Shown: positions 1-6,053, numbered from the stretch's first letter. The stretch: DNA of 7,677 bases from an uncultured Oscillospiraceae bacterium (GCA_910577365.1 CAJTMU010000104.1:1-7677), one strand, 5' to 3'. The notes: a model not told the origin generated them from the sequence alone. Translations and numbers: made by a program.

Positions 1-12
1 ATCAAGTTTCAT
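1..12 (-). CDS. Start of an unidentified gene (first four codons, M-K-L-D)
   Basis: An ATG lies on the minus strand at 12-10 and is followed by codons for Lys, Leu and Asp before the window ends. Nine bases upstream is a strong Shine-Dalgarno sequence, AAAAGGAG (minus strand, 29-22), which is why this is read as a true start rather than a chance ATG. The gene is downstream of xylB in the same direction, but the 432-base gap makes tight translational coupling unlikely. In many Firmicutes xylB sits near xylose isomerase, a xylose transporter or a ROK regulator, but four codons do not allow a choice. Confidence 0.6.
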
Positions 13-80
13 TCTTCGTCACTCCTTTTCGGCACGGAGCTAGTATGCCACTGGAGCGGGCAGAAATATCCGAAATTCCT

Positions 81-109
81 TTGCCAAATTGTGACGAATG
101 CGCTATACT
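81..109 (+). promoter_or_regulatory. Promoter-like sequence on the plus strand
   Basis: TTGCCA (81-86), a 17-base spacer and TATACT (104-109) give a near-consensus sigma-A promoter pointing right, opposite to every gene in the window. Transcription would start near 116, run through the G-rich tract and the CCACACAC repeat, and then become antisense to the end of xylB. No clear gene lies downstream on this strand apart from a 21-codon GTG frame (144-209). The match could be chance; no transcript evidence is available. Confidence 0.35.
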
Positions 110-294
110 GTTGGAAGAATCAAAAAGAGCGGGGGGAGGGGGAGTGCCGCTGTATATTTTTATATCGTTCATGGTCTTATATCATTATTTTGCGGATATT
201 CCTCCGTAAGCCGTGCAAGTCTGCCGATACCGTCCTTATCCCATTCTCTGCTTTTGGCGGCATTCAAAAATACGGCAGCCGTTTTCCAATATAA

Positions 295-326
295 CCACAC
301 ACCCACACACCCACACACCCACACAC
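295..326. repeat. Tandem repeat, CCACACAC x4
   Basis: Four perfect, contiguous copies of the 8-base unit CCACACAC (GTGTGTGG on the minus strand) are followed by a decaying CA-rich tail to about 342. On the minus strand the array gives regularly spaced GGG tracts within alternating GT sequence. The unit is not a multiple of three and no convincing gene covers it. It lies in the gap after xylB, about 120 bases past the stop codon. Perfect short units like this are prone to slippage, so the copy number may vary between strains. Confidence 0.95.
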
Positions 327-444
327 CTACACCACTACAACACCTAAACATTTCTTGCCGTTTGAAAGACAGTCCGCGCAGTCCGAGTTACGATGCTCAC
401 AGCTGCGTCATCTGCCGCAGCATGGGTGATATTTGCTTAAACCG

Positions 445-1968
445 TCATAACTGCGCAAGCTGCTCAAAGCTCTTTTTCATGGCGGGGTAGAGCCTGCGGT
501 ACATCTGATATACTCTTTCGTATTCGCCGATATTTTCATGTATCGGCTCCTGAACCTTTTCGGGCTTGATGACAACCGAGCAGGCTTCGGGAACGCTCTT
601 GTATATTCCCGCGCCCACGGCTGCCAGCAGCGCCGCTCCGAGAGCGGGACCCTCTTTGTTTTCGGTGGTCTTTACGGGGCAGGCGTACAAATCAGCAAGC
701 ATCTGCCTCCAGAGCTTTGAAGTACCGCCGCCGCCGCATGCCATCATGTCGCTTACGTTTATCTTCATTTCCCGCATGACCTCAACACAGTCGCGCAGCG
801 AATAGGAAACGCCTTCCATGACAGCGCGTAGCATATCCTTTTTCTTGTGCATTGAGGAAAGCCCGAAGAATACCCCTCTTGCGTTGGGATCAAGATGAGG
901 AGTCCTTTCACCATTAAGGTAGGGAAGATACAGCAGACGGTTCGCACCGATCGGAACGCTGTCCGCTTCCTTGTCCATGAGGTAGTAGGGATCCACGCCC
1001 ATTGAAACGGCGGTTTCCATTTCCGCCCACGCGAAATTGTCCCTGAACCATTTCAGCGACAGCCCCGCGGACTGGGTAACTCCCATAACGTGCCAGCAGT
1101 TGGGCACGGCGCAGCAGAAAGTGTGAACTCTGCCTTGCTTATCTATCGCGATATCCGAGGTGTGCGCGAAAACAACACCGCTTGAGCCTATGGTGGTGAA
1201 CGCCTTTCCGTCCTCCACAACGCCCGTGCCTACGGCGGCAGCCGCATTGTCGCCCGCGCCTCCTACAACCGGAGTGCCCTCTTTAAGTCCCGTGAGTTCT
1301 GCTACCTGCTTTGTTACCGTTCCAGTTATCTCTGGTGATTCGTACACCTTTGCAAGCAGCGCTTTGTCTATGCCAAGCTTTGAGAGAACCTCGTCTGACC
1401 AGCAGCGGTTAGGAATGTCAAGCAGCTGCATACCCGAAGCGTCGGATACCTCCGTGGCAAATTCGCCCGTCAGCATAAATCTGATGTAATCTTTCGGCAG
1501 CAGAATATGGCGGCACTTTTCGTAATTCTGCGGCTCGTTGTTCTTCACCCACATGATTTTTGCGGCGGTAAAGCCCGTGATAGCCGGGTTTGCAGTAATC
1601 TCGATGAGTCTGTCCGCGCCTACCTTATCGGTTATCTCAACGACCTCCCGCGCCGTTCTCTGGTCGCACCAGATTATCGAACGGCGGATAGGCTTGTTGT
1701 CCGCGTCCAGCATTACCAGACCGTGCATCTGCCCCGAAAGACCTATTCCCTTTATTTCCTCGGCTGCAACGCTGCTCTGACTGATAACGTCCTTTATACC
1801 GTTTACGGAAGCGTTCCACCAGTCCAGCGGTTCCTGCTCCGCATAGCCGTTCTGCGGTGTATACAGCGGGTACTCATAGGTCGCTGAGGAAACGGGCGTG
1901 CCGTCCTCCGAAAAAAGCACAGTTTTTGTACCCGATGTGCCGATGTCGACTCCCAAAATGTATGCCAT
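445..1968 (-). CDS. xylB: Xylulokinase (FGGY carbohydrate kinase)
   Basis: This cytoplasmic enzyme phosphorylates D-xylulose with ATP to give D-xylulose 5-phosphate, the entry of xylose into the pentose phosphate pathway. The 507-residue length is normal for the family. The N-terminal FGGY domain opens with the phosphate-binding GVDIGTSGTK (6-15) and has SGQMHG (78-83) and WCDQRT (100-105). The C-terminal domain begins near GGAGDNAAAA (236-245), whose Asp240 matches the family's catalytic base. It also carries GERTPHLDPNARG (353-365), CGGGGTSKLW (411-420) and EGPALGAALLA (439-449). SGQMHG and the overall pattern favour xylulokinase over glycerol kinase or gluconokinase. The ATG follows AAAGGAG by eight bases. 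The gene has its own promoter, a cre-like site and a long structured leader, implying regulation by carbon source independent of the upstream operon. No neighbouring xylose gene is visible except possibly the one cut off at the left edge. Confidence 0.95.
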   Translation of the reverse strand: MAYILGVDIGTSGTKTVLFSEDGTPVSSATYEYPLYTPQNGYAEQEPLDWWNASVNGIKDVISQSSVAAEEIKGIGLSGQMHGLVMLDADNKPIRRSIIWCDQRTAREVVEITDKVGADRLIEITANPAITGFTAAKIMWVKNNEPQNYEKCRHILLPKDYIRFMLTGEFATEVSDASGMQLLDIPNRCWSDEVLSKLGIDKALLAKVYESPEITGTVTKQVAELTGLKEGTPVVGGAGDNAAAAVGTGVVEDGKAFTTIGSSGVVFAHTSDIAIDKQGRVHTFCCAVPNCWHVMGVTQSAGLSLKWFRDNFAWAEMETAVSMGVDPYYLMDKEADSVPIGANRLLYLPYLNGERTPHLDPNARGVFFGLSSMHKKKDMLRAVMEGVSYSLRDCVEVMREMKINVSDMMACGGGGTSKLWRQMLADLYACPVKTTENKEGPALGAALLAAVGAGIYKSVPEACSVVIKPEKVQEPIHENIGEYERVYQMYRRLYPAMKKSFEQLAQL

Positions 1969-2035
1969 AGCGATCTCTCCTTTAAGTGATTTTATTTATC
2001 TCGGAGCGTTTATGTACGGTTTAAGCAGCTTGCGA

Positions 2036-2075
2036 AAAATTTCATATGCCGCAAAATGACGGCACATGAAATTTT
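2036..2075 (-). terminator. 16-bp stem-loop in the xylB leader, terminator-like
   Basis: Plus-strand AAAATTTCATATGCCG (2036-2051) and CGGCACATGAAATTTT (2060-2075) form a 16-bp inverted repeat with an 8-base loop. The single mismatch in DNA becomes a G-U wobble in minus-strand RNA, so the stem is complete in the xylB transcript. The minus-strand 3' arm ends in five Us, as in an intrinsic terminator, but the lower stem is all A-U and the GC pairs lie near the loop, so strength is uncertain. It could stop readthrough from the upstream operon, act as an attenuator for xylB, or be a dispersed palindromic element. Confidence 0.45.
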
Positions 2076-2086
2076 AAAAGCTACGT

Positions 2087-2104
2087 GTTTGCCGAACGGC
2101 AAAC
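2087..2104. promoter_or_regulatory. Perfect dyad in the xylB leader, possible operator or hairpin
   Basis: GTTTGCCG and CGGCAAAC are perfect 8-base inverted arms separated by AA. As DNA this is operator-sized; as RNA it would form a 7-bp hairpin with a four-base loop. It lies about 120 bases downstream of the inferred start of transcription, which fits an RNA element or roadblock better than a classical repressor site. It does not match the xylose-repressor (XylR) operators I know. Confidence 0.4.
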
Positions 2105-2211
2105 GAACACCGCTAACCGCGGCGCATGAAAAGGGAAGTTGGATAAGCACCGCGATTTTTTAAACATGCTGCTTGGAGTGCTTATACACGCTCCGGTGTG
2201 CAAAACGTCTA

Positions 2212-2225
2212 TAAAAACGTTTACT
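2212..2225. promoter_or_regulatory. cre-like palindrome (CcpA/LacI-family site) at the xylB start
   Basis: On the minus strand AGTAAACGTTTTTA fits the catabolite-responsive element consensus TGWAANCGNTNWCA at 12 of 14 positions, centred on the perfect palindrome AAACGTTT (2215-2222). It lies immediately downstream of the inferred transcription start, where CcpA binding would repress. A second AAAACGT is 12 bases away (2202-2208), in direct repeat with the one at 2214-2220. Carbon catabolite repression of a xylulokinase gene is well established in Firmicutes, so the context fits; the site itself is inferred from sequence. A dedicated LacI-family sugar regulator is the alternative. Confidence 0.5.
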
Positions 2226-2233
2226 TATATATA

Positions 2234-2262
2234 ATTTTAATATAATTTTACCAATTTGTCAA
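2234..2262 (-). promoter_or_regulatory. xylB promoter (sigma-A type)
   Basis: On the minus strand a perfect -35 box TTGACA (2262-2257), a 17-base spacer and TAAAAT (2239-2234) form a strong vegetative promoter. Transcription should start near 2227. The surrounding DNA is very A+T-rich, unlike the genes on both sides. It starts just after the oxidoreductase stop codon, so xylB is uncoupled from the operon upstream. I see no convincing terminator between the two, so some readthrough is possible. Confidence 0.8.
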
Positions 2263-2295
2263 TAGGTTTTCCGAAAGATATTTCTTGATCAAAAT

Positions 2296-3894
2296 TCAGC
2301 GAGACGGCATCGGCGGCTTGAATCTCTCCATAATTTTTACCGCGGTCTTTATCCCGTCTACCGCTGCGGACATTATTCCGCCCGCGTATCCCGCGCCCTC
2401 TCCGCATGGATAAAGATTATCCGCGCAGAGAGCTGCGCCGTTTTCCCCGCGCACTATCCTTACAGGGGAAGAGGAGCGCGTTTCTATCGCGGTCAGAACG
2501 CTGTCGCTGTCCGCAAACCCCTTTATACGCCGCTCAAAATACCCCAGACCCTCGGCAAGAGGCTCTGTGACAAAATCGGGGAACAGCTCCCGCAAATCAG
2601 CGGCTTCAACTCCGCGCGGATAGGTTGGGATAACTTTTCCGATGGACAGTCGTCCGCCTCTCCGCAAAAATTCTGCGGTAAGCGCAGCGGGAGCTTTTCC
2701 CGTACCGCGCGTCATTTCAAAAGCTCGACGTTCCAGACGTTGAATAAATTCCACACCCGAAAGCGGCTGAGATCCGAAATCATCAGGACCGACCGAAACA
2801 AGCACCGCGCTGTTGGCATTGGCTCCGTCACGCGCAAAGCGACTCATGCCGTTGGTGACTATCGTGCCGCTATCGCTTTCCGAGGCTACCACATACCCTC
2901 CGGGACACATACAGAATGTATAAACTCCGCGGTTGCAGCTGTCATGATAGGAAAGCTGATATTCGGCGGGCGGAAGGGCAGGGTGACCCGCATATTTTCC
3001 GTACAGAGCACGGTTTATATCCTCTTGCAGATGTTCAATGCGTGCTCCAACCGAAAACGGTTTGGGAAGCAGCGTTATACCTCTTTTCAGCAGCATTTCA
3101 AAGGTGTCGTGGGCGGAATGACCAATCGCCGCCGCCAGAGCACCACAGGGAAGCTCCTCACCGTTTACAATAACGGAACTTACCCGTCCGTTTTGCAGCC
3201 TTAAATCCTCCAGCGGCGAATCAAATCTGACCTCCCCGCCCAGACGTATTACCTCCTTGCGCAAATTTGCCGTTACCTCGCGCAGTCTGTCAGTGCCGAC
3301 ATGAGGCTTTGCCTTTAGCAGTATCTCTCGCGGCGCGCCGAACCGGCACAGCTTTTCCAGCACCTCAGCGCAGAGCGGGTCGCCTATTCTTGTGGTGAGC
3401 TTTCCGTCAGAGAACGTCCCCGCACCGCCCTCGCCGAACTGCACGTTGGATGATGGCTTCAGCGCACCTCCGCGCCAGTATTCCTCAACGTCACGCACGC
3501 GTCGCTCTACGGGCGCTCCACGCTCCAGTACAATCGGCTTGTAGCCATATTCGCACAGCGTCAGGGCGCAGAACATTCCAGCAGGTCCAAAACCCGCGAT
3601 GTATATTTCGCCCTTAGGTTCTTCCGTGCCGCGTTCTACCAAAAGCGCTTCTCTGCGATACAGCCGCACGTTTTCGTGCTTTTGTGAGAGTCTGTTTTCC
3701 AGCTCGGCACTGTTCAGCTCGACATACACCGAGCTTACAAAGCATACTTCGCGCCGTGCGTCAACGGAGGTTTTGTAAAGAGCGGCGCTTTTTACCTCAC
3801 TTCTTTTCACGCAAAGCAAGGACAACGCCCTGCCTATGGCGTTGTCCTTGCTTTCGTCGAGTGAAGTTTTTATCTGTGATACTATAAGTGCCAT
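2296..3894 (-). CDS. NAD(P)/FAD-dependent oxidoreductase, COG2509 family
   Basis: This is a predicted soluble flavoprotein of 532 residues whose substrate is not known for the family. Residues 1-90 form the small N-terminal domain typical of COG2509. The Rossmann FAD-binding motif is GFGPAG (101-106), with the ribose-binding acid in LERG (123-126). The family signature SSNVQFGEGGAGTFSDGKL is at 148-166, and the C-terminal FAD motif YPCGEGAGYAGGI is at 495-507. Counting from the family N-terminus, the start is the ATG at 3894. It overlaps the cdaR TAA by one base (TAATG) and follows GAGG by four bases, which implies translational coupling to cdaR. A longer frame from 3963 is rejected. Sitting behind cdaA-cdaR, the place often held by glmM, it is probably co-transcribed with them, but a link to c-di-AMP is only inferred. 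A perfect 17-bp inverted repeat lies in its first codons. Confidence 0.9.
   Translation of the reverse strand: MALIVSQIKTSLDESKDNAIGRALSLLCVKRSEVKSAALYKTSVDARREVCFVSSVYVELNSAELENRLSQKHENVRLYRREALLVERGTEEPKGEIYIAGFGPAGMFCALTLCEYGYKPIVLERGAPVERRVRDVEEYWRGGALKPSSNVQFGEGGAGTFSDGKLTTRIGDPLCAEVLEKLCRFGAPREILLKAKPHVGTDRLREVTANLRKEVIRLGGEVRFDSPLEDLRLQNGRVSSVIVNGEELPCGALAAAIGHSAHDTFEMLLKRGITLLPKPFSVGARIEHLQEDINRALYGKYAGHPALPPAEYQLSYHDSCNRGVYTFCMCPGGYVVASESDSGTIVTNGMSRFARDGANANSAVLVSVGPDDFGSQPLSGVEFIQRLERRAFEMTRGTGKAPAALTAEFLRRGGRLSIGKVIPTYPRGVEAADLRELFPDFVTEPLAEGLGYFERRIKGFADSDSVLTAIETRSSSPVRIVRGENGAALCADNLYPCGEGAGYAGGIMSAAVDGIKTAVKIMERFKPPMPSR
3813..3854. repeat. Perfect 17-bp inverted repeat inside the oxidoreductase gene
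   Basis: AAAGCAAGGACAACGCC (3813-3829) and its exact reverse complement (3838-3854) flank an 8-base spacer, CTGCCTAT. The whole element is translated, covering roughly codons 14-28 of the oxidoreductase, 40-82 bases after the ATG. No U-tract follows on either strand. The frame keeps the usual family length here, so this does not look like an inserted element. In mRNA it would form a very stable hairpin close to the coupled start. Its function is unknown. Confidence 0.95.
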
Positions 3895-5165
3895 TATTCC
3901 TCGGTTTCCTCCGGCTTCGGCTGAGCGTATACGGTAGCTTTGTAGCTTCCCGATACCCAGCATTTCTGTTTTGAGCCCTTTATGGTTATGTTAAGGGCAA
4001 CGTCCTGTGCACCGGTCATTATATTCGTACCAAGAAGATTGGCGGTAACAATAAAATCGTTGGAATTAAGTGCCGCCAGTCTGTCGGACGGACCTATCGC
4101 GGTAATGGTTATTTCATTTGTAATAAGAGATACATTGAAGTTGTCGGGTGCGTTGGAAATTCCTATATCAGTTATGGTGTAGTCCAGTTTTCCATAATCC
4201 GCTATATCCCAAACTATCCTTGCATTGGTATTTCCCGAAAGATTTTTGTAATCGTCCGGCAGTGTTATCGGTATCGTCGCTACTTGATTAAGGCGAATGT
4301 CGGAAATATCTATCGTTCCGATATCCAGCTCACTTATAAAGTCAATTGAATCGTCAGGCGCAGCAACCGTGATAAAGGGAGGTTGAATGGTGTATTTCAG
4401 ACTGTCGGTATCGAAGTTCGGAGAATAATTCGAAAGTGAAAAAGTGAGAGGAAGCTCCTTTTGCTTGTAAATGGGTATGTTGACGGAAACGCTTTCCGCG
4501 GAAACCTCTATCTCATCGCTGATTATCCTTGCCCCGCCCGAGCCGTAAATTATCAGCTCGCTCTGCGTTTCATGGGATTCGCGTATCTCACCGCTTAGCA
4601 CCGACCGTGCCTCTACTTTAGTTACCTTGTCGAGAATATTTGACGAGCCTGTAAGCGTTATCTGAGCGGGAGAGGCGGTTATCTCGTCCATATAGTATTC
4701 TTCTGCCAGACTGATTCCCGGCGCCGTACCCTCTACGGTAAACTCACGCGAAACTATCTCGTCTATAATCAGTGTTACAGATGAGGGGGAAATGTTTATA
4801 ACCGAGCTTTCATTATCGGTGCTTGGCACTACGTTTACAGGCAGTGTATAAGTACCTTTCGCGCGTATCTGTGAAAGGTCGATTGACGCGGTGAAGTCAT
4901 TTGCTCCAAGACCTGTTATATCGTATCTTTTTCCCTCGATACGTATATCAACCATCTTGTTAAAGTCGCCAACGATTTTCAGATTATTCTGCTCCATGTA
5001 TTCCGTAGGCTGTGCCGTTACGGCAATATTTCCTATCTCGTCTTCAATAGTGGGGAAGACGTTAATTGAAACAACTATCCAGAAAGCCGCCGCGATAAGA
5101 AAAGCAAGGATCAGGGTTTTATAGCTGTCCCTGAGGTCCATAGCAATTTTTTTGAGAAAGTTCAT
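3894..5165 (-). CDS. cdaR: CdaR, YbbR-domain regulator of diadenylate cyclase
   Basis: This is a membrane-anchored extracytoplasmic protein that, in Firmicutes studied so far, binds CdaA and modulates c-di-AMP synthesis. A short positively charged N-terminus is followed by one hydrophobic segment, about residues 18-36 (ILAFLIAAAFWIVVSINV), acting as a signal anchor. About four YbbR repeats follow, roughly at 45-135, 139-230, 233-322 and 326-415, each of beta-rich sequence with a conserved G near a polar turn (for example IEGKRYDI and LTGSSNIL). The tail is acidic (PKPEETEE). The 423 residues suit a four-repeat CdaR. The ATG lies 13 bases after the cdaA stop, and its G-rich Shine-Dalgarno AAGGGGG overlaps that stop codon, so the two are likely coupled. 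The downstream oxidoreductase start overlaps this gene's stop. Confidence 0.88.
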   Translation of the reverse strand: MNFLKKIAMDLRDSYKTLILAFLIAAAFWIVVSINVFPTIEDEIGNIAVTAQPTEYMEQNNLKIVGDFNKMVDIRIEGKRYDITGLGANDFTASIDLSQIRAKGTYTLPVNVVPSTDNESSVINISPSSVTLIIDEIVSREFTVEGTAPGISLAEEYYMDEITASPAQITLTGSSNILDKVTKVEARSVLSGEIRESHETQSELIIYGSGGARIISDEIEVSAESVSVNIPIYKQKELPLTFSLSNYSPNFDTDSLKYTIQPPFITVAAPDDSIDFISELDIGTIDISDIRLNQVATIPITLPDDYKNLSGNTNARIVWDIADYGKLDYTITDIGISNAPDNFNVSLITNEITITAIGPSDRLAALNSNDFIVTANLLGTNIMTGAQDVALNITIKGSKQKCWVSGSYKATVYAQPKPEETEE

Positions 5166-5178
5166 TCAGCCGTCCCCC

Positions 5179-6039
5179 TTACCGCTTTTTTCCGCGGAGT
5201 TTCTTTTTTTCCTGCGCGGGATTGCCCGGCATTTTGCTCTTAAGTATGTTGGTAAGACTTTCCTTGTTCAGGTCTCTTGTAAGCTGCCCGTCCATGGCGA
5301 CCGAAATATTACCCGTTTCTTCTGAAACGACTATAACCAGCGCGTCAGAGTTCTCGCTCATTCCCACAGCCGCCCTGTGGCGCGAGCCAAGCTCAGAGGG
5401 GAGATATTGATCCTTTGTGGTATTAGGCAAAAAGCAGCCTGCGGCATAAACGCGGTTGTTGCGGATTATTACCGCGCCGTCGTGCAGCGGAGCCTTGTTG
5501 TAAAAAAGATTGCAGAAAAGCTCAGGATTTGGGTCGGCGTTTATAACGTGTGATTTTTCGGTGATATCACCCAGCTTTGTCTGGCGCTCAATAACGATAA
5601 GCGCGCCCGTTTTGGTATCGTGAAGCGTTCCGCAGGCGTCTGCAATTCCCTTTATGGCTATGTCGCGCGCGTTGTTTGATTTGTCGGACTGCTCAATATT
5701 TAGCGCTATTGTGGTTACCTTTGTTCTTCCAACCTTTTCAAGAATACGGCGCAGTTCAGGCTGGAATACGATTATAACCGCAAGAATACCGACCTGAAGG
5801 AAATTTTCCATAAGAAAACTCATCGCCTTAAGCTGGCATATCTGAACCACAACATAAATCACAATAAGTACAAATATACCTTTTAGAAGCTGCATTGCGC
5901 GGGTTTCACGCATCAGCTTTATAATGTAGTACACAAGGAATGTAAGTATCAGAATATCCAGAATGTCAAAAAAATTGACAGACATTATGATACGTACAAA
6001 ATTCTGCAAGATGTCGGTTATATAATCAAGAACTTCCAA
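5179..6039 (-). CDS. cdaA: Diadenylate cyclase CdaA (membrane type)
   Basis: It condenses two ATP molecules into cyclic di-AMP, the second messenger that controls potassium and osmolyte uptake and cell-wall homeostasis. Three predicted membrane helices (about 24-43, 51-69 and 74-93) precede a cytoplasmic DAC domain (about 95-255). Both catalytic signatures are intact: DGA (187-189, in LHDGAVII) and RHR (220-222, in GSRHRAAVG). TGALIVIER (144-152) is also typical. The C-terminus is lysine-rich (residues 278-286). Length, 286, is normal for CdaA. The start is a TTG; AAAGGAG seven bases upstream and the position ahead of the first helix support it. cdaR follows after 13 bases, the standard arrangement. 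glmM, which encodes a known CdaA partner in several Firmicutes, is not next to it. Confidence 0.95.
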   Translation of the reverse strand: MEVLDYITDILQNFVRIIMSVNFFDILDILILTFLVYYIIKLMRETRAMQLLKGIFVLIVIYVVVQICQLKAMSFLMENFLQVGILAVIIVFQPELRRILEKVGRTKVTTIALNIEQSDKSNNARDIAIKGIADACGTLHDTKTGALIVIERQTKLGDITEKSHVINADPNPELFCNLFYNKAPLHDGAVIIRNNRVYAAGCFLPNTTKDQYLPSELGSRHRAAVGMSENSDALVIVVSEETGNISVAMDGQLTRDLNKESLTNILKSKMPGNPAQEKKKLRGKKR

Positions 6040-6046
6040 GGTGACG

Positions 6047-6053
6047 CTCCTTT
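6047..6053 (-). promoter_or_regulatory. Ribosome binding site fixing the cdaA TTG start
   Basis: AAAGGAG on the minus strand lies seven bases before TTG at 6039-6037. No in-frame ATG is as well placed relative to the family N-terminus, so this site decides the non-ATG start. Confidence 0.85.

Larger units (their letters stand above)
13..444. other. Intergenic region downstream of xylB, no convincing gene
   Basis: This 432-base gap between xylB and the next gene holds no open frame with a good start and protein-like composition. It contains an 8-bp tandem repeat (295-326), a promoter-like sequence pointing right (81-109), a G-rich tract (131-142, GGGGGGAGGGGG), a short direct repeat CAGTCCG (370-376 and 379-385), and a 6-bp hairpin GCTGCG/CGCAGC with an 8-base loop (402-421) just after the xylB stop. 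That hairpin has no U-tract, so it is not a textbook terminator. A weaker ACGG/CCGT stem at 272-282 is followed by a T-rich run on the minus strand and could end xylB transcription. On the minus strand, the frame spanning 169-351 looks mildly protein-like between about 169 and 286 but has no sound start. Confidence 0.6.
1969..2227 (-). promoter_or_regulatory. Long structured 5' leader of xylB
   Basis: From the inferred transcription start near 2227 to the xylB ATG is about 258 nt, much longer than needed for a ribosome binding site. In the minus-strand RNA, ATAAGCAC (2185-2178) can pair with GTGCTTAT (2150-2143). The overlapping CGCGGTGC (2154-2147) can instead pair with GCGCCGCG (2125-2118) through a G-U wobble. 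The two helices share GTGC and exclude each other. GTTTGCC/GGCAAAC (2104-2087) forms a tight hairpin, and a 16-bp stem with a U-run follows at 2075-2036. This order resembles an attenuation or riboswitch leader, but I recognise no known riboswitch or T-box consensus. Function is inferred from pairing only. Confidence 0.4.

Noticed and set aside
42..50. Minus-strand extended -10 (TGG then CATACT) as promoter of the partial gene
   Set aside because: No acceptable -35 box lies at 16-18 bases, so it is too weak to list.
402..421. GCTGCG/CGCAGC hairpin as the xylB terminator
   Set aside because: Stem is only 6 bp and no U-tract follows on the minus strand, so it is listed only as a hairpin within the gap.
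98..490. 130-residue plus-strand frame
   Set aside because: It begins inside the promoter-like -10 region, runs through the CA repeat as low-complexity His-Thr-Pro sequence and ends inside xylB; it does not look like a protein.
1507..1887. 126-residue plus-strand frame
   Set aside because: It is antisense to xylB motifs that are clearly conserved; a coding shadow.
435..2026. Inverted GCTTAAACCGT copies flanking xylB (435-445 and 2016-2026) as mobile-element ends
   Set aside because: An 11-base match is expected several times by chance in a window of this size; there is no transposase and one copy overlaps the xylB stop codon.
2118..2161. Rightward terminator (CGCGGCGC/GCACCGCG then a T-run)
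   Set aside because: The stem has a C-A mismatch in plus-strand RNA, the loop is 21 bases, and no gene points that way; the pairing is better in minus-strand RNA.
2740..3204. 154-residue plus-strand frame
   Set aside because: It is antisense to the oxidoreductase, with shadow-like composition and no ribosome binding site that I can see.
3895..3963. Longer start for the oxidoreductase at 3963
   Set aside because: It would add 23 residues overlapping cdaR, with no family similarity; the ATG at 3894 has a ribosome binding site and overlaps the cdaR stop.
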